Assembly (NCBI GenBank): GCA_965649105.1
Contig: CBFGJP010000094.1
Location: 1-8,753 of the forward strand
DNA: 8,753 bases
DNA from: JAOAFX01 sp965649105
Lineage (GTDB): Bacteria; Hydrothermota; Tepidihabitantia; SM23-42; JAOAFX01
Reading direction: 5' to 3'
Below the pieces are notes generated by a model, which was not told the origin of the DNA, did not search any database, and saw nothing but the letters and a program-made list of their open reading frames with translations. Made by a program: the position numbers and the translations under genes. Shown here one piece after another: positions 1 to 5,410 of the stretch (its first letter is position 1; the number at the start of each line of letters is the position of its first letter).

Positions 1-49
1 GCTCTATACTCTGCTCACCCAAAAAATTACCTTCTCTGATATTCGTCAT
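1..49 (-). CDS. 5' end of an unidentified protein, cut by the window edge
   Basis: An ATG at 49-47 opens a frame that stays open to the left edge for 16 residues (MTNIREGNFLGEQSIE). A GGAGGT Shine-Dalgarno lies 8 nt upstream of the ATG, and a strong promoter (104-131) points into it. Sixteen residues are too few to name a family, and I see no signal peptide or motif in them. The main reason to believe in the gene is the promoter plus ribosome-binding site arranged in the right order. It could also be a second short leader ORF. Confidence 0.45.
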   Translation of the reverse strand, partial: MTNIREGNFLGEQSIE

Positions 50-55
50 CCTGAG

Positions 56-85
56 CTACCTCCAATTCTGGCGCCAATTCTTCAT
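56..85 (-). CDS. possible 9-residue leader peptide (MKNWRQNWR)
   Basis: This ten-codon ORF including its TAG stop starts at an ATG 85-83. It has an AAGGAG Shine-Dalgarno at 97-92, which would sit at or next to the predicted transcript start (about 97). It ends 6 nt before, and in the same frame as, the ATG of the next ORF at 49. The peptide contains two Trp and two Arg codons among nine, produced by a 12-bp imperfect tandem repeat (AGAATTGG twice). The distance to the next gene is too short for a classical transcription attenuator, so any role would be translational coupling. It may be fortuitous, or the stop may interrupt an older gene start. Confidence 0.3.
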   Translation of the reverse strand: MKNWRQNWR

Positions 86-103
86 AGTTGACTCCTTAAT
101 GAA

Positions 104-131
104 ATTATAGCCAGGAAAAGTTTGAAGTCAA
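104..131 (-). promoter_or_regulatory. sigma70-type promoter reading leftwards
   Basis: On the minus strand a TTGACT box (131-126) is followed by 16 bp and a perfect TATAAT (109-104). The expected transcript start is near 97, just at the AAGGAG ahead of the short ORF at 85-56. Box sequence and 16-bp spacing match the other three promoters seen in the window. It lies about 83 bp beyond the left arm of repeat copy 1. Confidence 0.7.
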
Positions 132-213
132 GGATAAAACTGGCTCAGTTCACTCCAATAGCAAGATAAGTCTTTATAATTTTATTAAGTTTAGTACAAA
201 AATTCAGGATTAT

Positions 214-345
214 CAAGATATTCAGGGGACACCCCATGAAAAACCCCGCTATCCAGCAAATCTTCTCTTAAAGCAGAAACCCTTTGCATATCACCTTTCC
301 TGAATATCTTGTCGTTTTTCTTTTTTTATATTGTAATAGATTTCG
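214..345 (-). repeat. long interspersed repeat with terminal inverted arms, copy 1
   Basis: From about 219 to 345 this stretch aligns with about 8083-8210 in the same orientation, with roughly four fifths of the bases identical and almost no gaps. The sequence has perfect 13-bp inverted arms, CAAGATATTCAGG at 214-226 and its reverse complement at 299-311, enclosing 72 bp. Inside is a small hairpin, GGGG-ACA-CCCC, at 224-234. A T-rich tail (311-328) follows the right arm on the plus strand. Copy 1 starts right after the stop codon of the livJ-like gene. It resembles a miniature inverted-repeat element or a structured 3' UTR. There is no room for a transposase. A reading frame through it is not preserved by codon position, so I do not call it coding. 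Confidence 0.75.
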
Positions 346-348
346 TTT

Positions 349-1479
349 CTACGGATTTACCGTCGTTACATATTCCTGTCCAGTTTTAGTATATCTCAAA
401 ATTACTGCACTTTTTATCGGATTGCCAAATTCATCAAGCGAAATATTTCCTGAGACCGATTTAAAATCTTTTATTCCTTGAAGTGCCTCTTTAACTTTTA
501 CCGAATTATCAGAATTTGCCTTTTTTATTGCCTCAAGTAATAGACAGGTGGCATCATAGGCTAATGTTGCCAGGGCATCAGGCATTGAACCATATTTTGC
601 CAGATATTTTTTTACCCATTCTTGAACCTCGGGTCTGGGGTCATCAGGTGAATAATGATTTGTAAAATAACCACCCACAATTGCTTCACCGGCAATCTTT
701 AACATCTCTGGTGAATCCCAGCCATCGCCACCCATAAGGATTGATTTTATACCCATTTGTCTTGCCTGTTTTGCAATCAAACCTACTTTATTGTAGTAGT
801 CAGGAATATATAAAATATCGGGATTCGCCTGTTTGACCTTGGTTAATAATGCGGAAAAATCCGTATCATCTTTTTGATATGATTCATAAACGAGAACCTG
901 ACCCCCACCCCGGGTAAAATTATCGCGATAAAATTCAGCAAGCCCTTTTACATAGTCATTTCCCACATCGTAAAGAATCGCGGTGGTTTTCGCCTTCAAA
1001 TTTTCAAGGGCAAATTTTGCTGCTACTCTACCCTGGAATGGGTCAATAAAACAGGCCCTGAATATAAAATCTTTTCTTGCACCATCATCTCTGACTGTTA
1101 CCTTGGGGTTGGTAGAAGTAGGAGAAATCATTACTGCACCGGCATCCTGACATACCTGCGAAAGAGGATTGGAACATTTAGAAGAAACTGAACCAATTAT
1201 CAATTTGACACCATCCTGGTTTATGAGTTTGCTTCCGGCATTATGAGCCTCGGTTGGGTCGTTTTTGTCATCCTGGATAAAAGTTTTTATCGGTTTATTA
1301 TTTATGCCTCCCTGCACATTCACTTCTTCAATGGCAAGCAGAAATCCGTTTTTAGTTGATTCACCAAAGGTCTTTACATCACCGGTCAATGGTGCAACAA
1401 GACCGATCTTTATCACATTCTCTTGGGGTCTACAGGTGAGTATCAAAACCCCGATTATAACCAAGCATATTTTCTTCAC
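349..1479 (-). CDS. LivJ-like branched-chain amino acid type ABC transporter substrate-binding lipoprotein
   Basis: The 376-residue product belongs to the periplasmic binding protein type 1 family (Leu/Ile/Val-binding, Peripla_BP_6). The N-terminus is a short lipoprotein-like signal (VKKICLVIIGVLILTC) with Cys16 as likely lipidation site; Thr at -1 makes the lipobox imperfect. The mature part begins with the family signature IKIGLVAPLTGDVKTFGE (about 24-40), then GGINNKPI (58-64), IIGSVSS (94-100), ISPTSTNP (118-125), GGDGWDSPEML (250-260) and a C-terminal AYDATCLLLEAI (308-318). I chose the GTG at 1479-1477, since GGAG lies 5 nt upstream and the longer frame to 1551 runs through palindromic repeats and would bury the signal peptide. 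Residues lining the pocket suggest an amino-acid-like ligand, but the true ligand is unknown. No livH, livM, livG or livF lies next to it, and its 3' side is repeat copy 1. Confidence 0.93.
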   Translation of the reverse strand: MKKICLVIIGVLILTCRPQENVIKIGLVAPLTGDVKTFGESTKNGFLLAIEEVNVQGGINNKPIKTFIQDDKNDPTEAHNAGSKLINQDGVKLIIGSVSSKCSNPLSQVCQDAGAVMISPTSTNPKVTVRDDGARKDFIFRACFIDPFQGRVAAKFALENLKAKTTAILYDVGNDYVKGLAEFYRDNFTRGGGQVLVYESYQKDDTDFSALLTKVKQANPDILYIPDYYNKVGLIAKQARQMGIKSILMGGDGWDSPEMLKIAGEAIVGGYFTNHYSPDDPRPEVQEWVKKYLAKYGSMPDALATLAYDATCLLLEAIKKANSDNSVKVKEALQGIKDFKSVSGNISLDEFGNPIKSAVILRYTKTGQEYVTTVNP

Positions 1480-1490
1480 ATTATCTCCTT
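1477..1490 (-). promoter_or_regulatory. Shine-Dalgarno and GTG start of the livJ-like gene
   Basis: AAGGAG at 1490-1485 is followed by ATAAT and then GTG (1479-1477). An ATG overlaps the GTG by two bases, but in that frame it runs into TGA at once. This site decides the start over the longer in-frame opening at 1551. Confidence 0.8.
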
Positions 1491-1499
1491 TTTTAAATC

Positions 1500-1573
1500 T
1501 TTTTTGCAGAGCAATCTCTGACGGTACATTCAAATATTTTTTGCAGAGCAATCTCTGCCACTACAGCAGGTAA
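1500..1573 (-). repeat. two-copy 37-bp tandem palindromic repeat
   Basis: The palindrome GCAGAGCAATCTCTGC (1543-1558, perfect 6-bp arms, 4-nt loop) recurs as GCAGAGCAATCTCTGA at 1506-1521, exactly 37 bp away. Each is preceded on the plus strand by six Ts, giving 21 shared bases in a row between copies. In the minus-strand transcript both would form hairpins followed by A6, 20-80 nt ahead of the livJ-like start codon. It is not a terminator on that strand because the hairpin is followed by As rather than Us. It resembles the short palindromic intergenic repeats of many bacterial genomes and was not found elsewhere in this window. Confidence 0.8.
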
Positions 1574-1681
1574 ATACAAACCCCAACATACCACCATATA
1601 GTTCTTCAAGTAGTGCGGCAGACATAAATAAATTGACAACAAAATTTTAATAAAACCCGCTTCCCTAACCTGACCAGGAGA

Positions 1682-2239
1682 CTAATCCTTTCGGTATTTT
1701 TTCATCCCTTCTTCATACAAATCACCACCATAGGCGTCGTTGGCAACGATCACTGGAAAATCTTCAACCTCAAGCTCTCTAATCGCTTCGGCACCAAGGT
1801 CTTCATAAGCAACTATTTTCACAGCCTTGATGTTTTTGGCAATGAGCGCTGCCGCACCACCGGTTGCAGCAAAATAGACTGCCTTGTATGTTTTCATCGC
1901 ATCCCGCACTTCCTTTGAACGAACACCCTTACCAATCATCCCTTTCAAACCAATCTCAATCAATTTAGGGGTATAAGGATCACAACGACCAGATGTCGTT
2001 GGACCAGCAGGTCCGATCACATAACCGGGTTTTGCTGGTGCAGGCCCGGCATAATAAACAATCTGCCCTTTTAAATCAATGGGTAATGGTTCTCCTTTCT
2101 GTACAAGTTCAAAAAGCCTTTTATGGGCTGCATCCCTTGCGGTATAAATTTTCCCTGTTATTAAAACACTATCACCAATTTTAAGTTTCAAAACATCCCC
2201 TTCAGTGAGCGGGGTTTTCAATATAATAGGTTCAGACAT
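1682..2239 (-). CDS. class I fumarase / L-tartrate dehydratase type hydro-lyase, beta subunit
   Basis: The 185-residue protein is of the Fumerase_C family, the swivelling domain of the Fe-S class I hydro-lyases that interconvert fumarate and malate (or tartrate and oxaloacetate). Conserved blocks are YTARDAAHKRL (32-42), YYAGPAPAKPG (62-72), GPTTSGRCDPYTPKLIEIG (79-97), KGMIGKG (99-105), FAATGGAAAL (123-132) and the C-terminal VEDFPVIVANDAYGGDLY (158-175). Length is normal for the separate small subunit. ATG at 2239 has GGAGGT 5-6 nt upstream. It follows the alpha subunit by 21 nt, so the two are surely cotranscribed and form one enzyme. Substrate (fumarate, tartrate or mesaconate) cannot be settled by eye; fumarate is the default. 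Confidence 0.93.
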   Translation of the reverse strand: MSEPIILKTPLTEGDVLKLKIGDSVLITGKIYTARDAAHKRLFELVQKGEPLPIDLKGQIVYYAGPAPAKPGYVIGPAGPTTSGRCDPYTPKLIEIGLKGMIGKGVRSKEVRDAMKTYKAVYFAATGGAAALIAKNIKAVKIVAYEDLGAEAIRELEVEDFPVIVANDAYGGDLYEEGMKKYRKD

Positions 2240-2260
2240 TTTACCTCCACTTCTTTATTT

Positions 2261-3100
2261 TTATATCACTGCACTCTTATGTCTTGCGGCGTGGCAATTA
2301 ATATTTACTGCCGTTGGGAAAGAAGCGATATGTCTTGGGAAGACTTCAATAAACACATCAAGACATGTAACCCTTCCACCCAATCCCATTGGACCAACTC
2401 CAGTCTTGTTAATCTTTTCAAGCAGTTCTCTTTCCACATCTGCATAGAATGAATCTGGATGTCTCTCGCCGATATTTCGCAAAAGTGCTTTCTTTGCAAG
2501 ATATGCAACATACTCAAAATTTCCGCCGATACCCACACCAACGACAATCGGTGGGCAGGGGTTGGAACTTGCCTGCACAACCGTATCAATAACGAATTTC
2601 TTTACCCCCTCAATACCAGCAGCCGGCGTCATCATTTTAACTGCGCTCATATTCTCACTACCCCCGCCTTTCGGTGCAACGGTGATTTTAATTTTATCAC
2701 CCGGGACGATTGTAGTATGTATAATTGGTGGTGTATTATCATTTGTGTTTTTACCCTTAATCGGGTCAGAAAGAATAGACTTCCTCAAATAACCTTCAGT
2801 ATAACCCCTTGCCACCCCCTCAGAAATCGCCTGATTTATATCTCCTTTTACACGAACATCAGCACCGTGTTCAAGAAAGATAACAGCAAATCCGGTGTCC
2901 TGACATATTGGAATCTGTTCATTTTTTGCGATATCCGCATTTTTAAGTAGTTGATTCAAAATATCCTTGCCAACCGGAGATTCTTCTTTTTCCAATCCAC
3001 TTTTTAATGCATTATATACATCTTCACCTAAAAAATAATTCGCCTCTTTACACAAACGCGCAACTGTCTCCACGACTGTATTATATTCTATTTCTCTCAT
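2261..3100 (-). CDS. class I fumarase / L-tartrate dehydratase type hydro-lyase, alpha subunit
   Basis: The 279-residue protein is of the Fumerase family (N-terminal, Fe-S binding part of class I fumarase). Three cysteines stand where the family ligates its [4Fe-4S] cluster: Cys66 in IPICQDTG, Cys182 in SSNPCPPIVVGVGIGG and Cys269 in NINCHAARHKSAVI. Other signatures are KSILSDP (107-113), NTPPIIHTTIVPGD (122-135) and the KGGGSENMS loop (144-152). The cluster's fourth iron binds and dehydrates the C4 acid directly, so the enzyme is expected to be oxygen-sensitive and cytoplasmic. Length fits two-subunit fumarases of anaerobes and thermophiles rather than the fused FumA/FumB. AGGGGG (3110-3105) precedes the ATG. 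It lies 36 nt after the metallo-hydrolase gene and 21 nt before the beta subunit, all in one operon. Confidence 0.95.
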   Translation of the reverse strand: MREIEYNTVVETVARLCKEANYFLGEDVYNALKSGLEKEESPVGKDILNQLLKNADIAKNEQIPICQDTGFAVIFLEHGADVRVKGDINQAISEGVARGYTEGYLRKSILSDPIKGKNTNDNTPPIIHTTIVPGDKIKITVAPKGGGSENMSAVKMMTPAAGIEGVKKFVIDTVVQASSNPCPPIVVGVGIGGNFEYVAYLAKKALLRNIGERHPDSFYADVERELLEKINKTGVGPMGLGGRVTCLDVFIEVFPRHIASFPTAVNINCHAARHKSAVI

Positions 3101-3136
3101 TTAACCCCCTTAAATTATTTTTTAAAAAAACCACCA

Positions 3137-3784
3137 CTATTTAGTTGGGCTGAGCACATAAATTATTGTCCGGGAAGGTAAATCTGATTTTTTGATTTCT
3201 AGTTCGCCATCAATCTTTTTAATTTGCTTATCTTTGGTGAATTCCTCAACCGGTGCAATAGGGAAATCACACTTTGAGGTTTTAAAATGCATAGGTATCA
3301 CTACCTTAGGATTCAGTAGGTTTATAATTGCTTCTGCCTCCTTAGAATCAATTGTAAAATATCCGCCAACAGGAATAAGTAAAATATCTACTCTTCCAAT
3401 TTTTTCGGCATCTGATTGAGAAATTATATGTCCTATGTCTCCGAGATGAACAACATTAATCCCATCTATTTCCATATTGAAAATAACATCTCTTCCCCTT
3501 TCTTTTCCCGAACTCTTATCATGATAAACCTCGTGCCCAGAAATTCTTATACCTTTTATCTCTCTCTTATCACTTCCGCGGATAAAAACAGGATTACCTT
3601 TTATATTTGTTTCATTGTGGTCATCGTGTTCGTGGGAAATCGTAACGATATCAGCCTCTTCGGTTATTGGATTGTATTTTATGCCCCCTCCATAACAACC
3701 TGGTTTATAAGGGTCAGTAATTATTCTAACACCCTTTTCTGATGTTATTAAAAATGCCGCATGTCCAAGGAATTTTATCTTCAT
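3137..3784 (-). CDS. UlaG-like metallo-beta-lactamase-fold metal-dependent hydrolase
   Basis: The 215-residue cytosolic protein is of the Lactamase_B_3 / UlaG-like group. Metal ligands are visible: the HxHxDH motif SHEHDDHNE (His51, His53, Asp55, His56), His113 and Asp116 in VVHLGDIGH, and His166 in IPMHFKT. The N-terminal IKFLGHAAFLI...IITDPY is typical of the group. Members include L-ascorbate-6-phosphate lactonase and many proteins of unknown substrate, so a precise reaction cannot be given. AAAGGAG (3796-3790) lies just upstream of the ATG. It is the first gene of an operon with the two hydro-lyase subunits, which hints at a link with C4-acid or sugar-acid metabolism, but this is guilt by association only. 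Confidence 0.88.
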   Translation of the reverse strand: MKIKFLGHAAFLITSEKGVRIITDPYKPGCYGGGIKYNPITEEADIVTISHEHDDHNETNIKGNPVFIRGSDKREIKGIRISGHEVYHDKSSGKERGRDVIFNMEIDGINVVHLGDIGHIISQSDAEKIGRVDILLIPVGGYFTIDSKEAEAIINLLNPKVVIPMHFKTSKCDFPIAPVEEFTKDKQIKKIDGELEIKKSDLPSRTIIYVLSPTK

Positions 3785-3806
3785 ACCTACTCCTTTCTAA
3801 TCCTAA

Positions 3807-3834
3807 ATTATATTCTTTTATTTAGAAAAATCAA
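3807..3834 (-). promoter_or_regulatory. promoter of the metallo-hydrolase / fumarase operon
   Basis: Minus strand TTGATT (3834-3829), 16 bp, then TATAAT (3812-3807). Transcription should start near 3800, leaving a leader of about 16 nt that holds the AAAGGAG site. It is back to back with the plus-strand promoter at 3881-3908; 46 bp separate the two -35 boxes. No clear operator palindrome is seen between them. Confidence 0.75.
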
Positions 3835-3880
3835 GCATAAATTGTCTGAATAATTTTGCAGAAATGTTAAAAATATATTA

Positions 3881-3908
3881 TTGACAAATTAAAAGATTTA
3901 ATTATAAT
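3881..3908 (+). promoter_or_regulatory. promoter of the HD-GYP gene
   Basis: A perfect TTGACA (3881-3886), 16 bp of spacer and a perfect TATAAT (3903-3908). The usual start point, about 7 bp after the -10 box, falls on or within a base or two of the A of the ATG at 3915, so the transcript is predicted to lack a 5' leader. Confidence 0.85.
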
Positions 3909-3914
3909 GGATTA

Positions 3915-5399
3915 ATGAAAATCTATCCCCATAATCCGAAACTCAAGTTTATAGATTTTTTTGATGTTGCAGATATAAATCCTTACTATAAATTACTCTT
4001 TAAAAATTTGAGCGCAGTCATTTATGTCATTGACCGTAATGGCAGAATAATTTATCTCAATGACTTTGCAGAACAAATCTCGCATTACAAAGTTAATGAA
4101 GTGCTGGGCAAACACTTCAAACACATCGTCGCTCCTGAGTCAATTGAGATGGCGCGTAAAACATTCCTTCAACAGTTAAAAGGAAAGAATATCAAACCCT
4201 ATGAATTGGTTGTTCTTGATAAAGACGGAACCAGAATACACTTTAAGACGAGTGAACATATAATCTTCAAAAACGGTAAAGTTCAGGGAATAATGGGTAT
4301 CGCAACCGATATTACCGAACATAAAGAGCTTACTATGGAATTATCAAAAATGGTTAAAGAATTATATCTACTCCAGCAAATCAGTCAAGAAATCTCTTCA
4401 ATCCTTGACCTTGAATTATTGCTCCGGCATATTGTCCGGCATCTTAAAGAAACCTTGAATTATGAAAGGGCAGCGGTAGCATTAATAGATGAAAAAACAA
4501 AACAACTCGTTATTCGTGCTGCGGAAAAACCTTATTCAAAAAAGGTCCAACCAAAATTGAGATTGAATTTAGGACAAGGTATTACAGGGTATGTCGCCCA
4601 GACTGGCAAACCATACATTGCGAATGATGTCTCAAAAAATCACCATTATTATATATTTGATGAAAAAACTCGGTCTGAAATTGCTGTTCCGTTGAAGATA
4701 GGAGAGAAAGTAATCGGTGTTATAAATATTGAAAGTTACAAAAAGAATGCATTTAGTGAAAGAGATTTAGAAATTTTAACTCTGGTTGCTAATCAGGCTG
4801 CTATTGCCATACAAAACAGTGAATTATACTCCTCATTGAAACAGAGTTATCTGGATAGTATCAAAACGCTCGTCTCGGCGATTGAGGCAAAAGACCCATA
4901 TACATCAGGACATTCAGAAAGGGTAAGAAAGTATGCACTGAAAATCGCAAGAAAATTAAAACTTTCACCTAAAGAAATAGAAGAACTTGATTATGCAGGA
5001 TATTTACATGATATTGGTAAAATAGGAATAAGTGATTCAGTTTTAACTAAACCGACTCAATTAACTAAAGAAGAATATGAAATAGTCAAAGAACATCCTC
5101 AAATTGGGCATAATATATTAAGACACGCCCATCACTTAGCCGGTGCCTGCGAAATAATAAAATATGAACATGAAAGATATGATGGCAATGGCTATCCAAA
5201 TGGACTTAGAAAAAATGAAATACCCATTGGGGCAAGGATAATCGCTGTCGCAGATGCCTATGATGCAATGACCATGGACAGACCTTATCGTAAGGCATTA
5301 AGTAAAAAAGAAGCAATCAAAAGATTAAAAGAAGGTAGCGGCACACAATTTGACCCAAAGGTTGTGCAAGCCTTTTTGAAAATATTGTGTAAGAAATAA
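3915..5399 (+). CDS. PAS-GAF-HD-GYP protein, probable cyclic di-GMP phosphodiesterase
   Basis: The 494-residue protein has no signal peptide or membrane segment, so it should be cytosolic. A PAS domain covers about 24-135 (NLSAVIYVIDRNGRIIYLND; closing GIMGIATDITEHK), a short helical linker follows (137-170), a GAF domain about 165-302 (LRLNLGQGITGYVAQTGKPY; EIAVPLKIGEKVIGVINIES), and an HD-GYP domain about 312-494. HD-GYP residues are in place: His333 (SGHSERV), His365-Asp366 and Lys369 (YLHDIGK), His394 (EHPQIGH), His419 (YEHERYDGNGYP), the GYP at 426-428 and Asp447 (AVADAYDAM). It likely hydrolyses c-di-GMP (or a related cyclic dinucleotide) in response to signals bound by the sensors. No Shine-Dalgarno precedes the ATG. 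No better in-frame start lies before the PAS domain. It is monocistronic, divergent from the hydrolase operon, and ends 11 bp from the convergent M16 gene. Confidence 0.95.
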   Translation: MKIYPHNPKLKFIDFFDVADINPYYKLLFKNLSAVIYVIDRNGRIIYLNDFAEQISHYKVNEVLGKHFKHIVAPESIEMARKTFLQQLKGKNIKPYELVVLDKDGTRIHFKTSEHIIFKNGKVQGIMGIATDITEHKELTMELSKMVKELYLLQQISQEISSILDLELLLRHIVRHLKETLNYERAAVALIDEKTKQLVIRAAEKPYSKKVQPKLRLNLGQGITGYVAQTGKPYIANDVSKNHHYYIFDEKTRSEIAVPLKIGEKVIGVINIESYKKNAFSERDLEILTLVANQAAIAIQNSELYSSLKQSYLDSIKTLVSAIEAKDPYTSGHSERVRKYALKIARKLKLSPKEIEELDYAGYLHDIGKIGISDSVLTKPTQLTKEEYEIVKEHPQIGHNILRHAHHLAGACEIIKYEHERYDGNGYPNGLRKNEIPIGARIIAVADAYDAMTMDRPYRKALSKKEAIKRLKEGSGTQFDPKVVQAFLKILCKK

Positions 5400-5410
5400 A
5401 AAGTTGCTGG

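Noticed and set aside
175..180. TATAAT on the plus strand as a promoter for a non-coding RNA over the repeat
   Set aside because: No TTGA-like -35 box lies 15-19 bp upstream, and copy 2 has no equivalent.
311..328. T-rich run after the inverted arm as a plus-strand intrinsic terminator
   Set aside because: The stem encloses a 72-nt loop, the T-run is interrupted, and there is no plus-strand gene or promoter upstream.
219..330. Small ORF on the minus strand through both repeat copies (KNDKIF...MQRV...ALREDL)
   Set aside because: The frame aligns between copies without gaps, but substitutions fall on first and third codon positions about equally, and the tails end at different places, so there is no sign of coding selection.
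1480..1551. Longer N-terminus for the livJ-like gene (24 extra residues from an ATG at 1551)
   Set aside because: It runs through the two palindromic repeats, hides the signal peptide and lacks a good ribosome-binding site. The GTG at 1479 has an AAGGAG site.
2305..2950. Medium-length ORFs antisense to or overlapping the fumarase alpha gene
   Set aside because: They are shadows of a gene with full family motifs. They have no ribosome-binding sites and their residue make-up is not protein-like.
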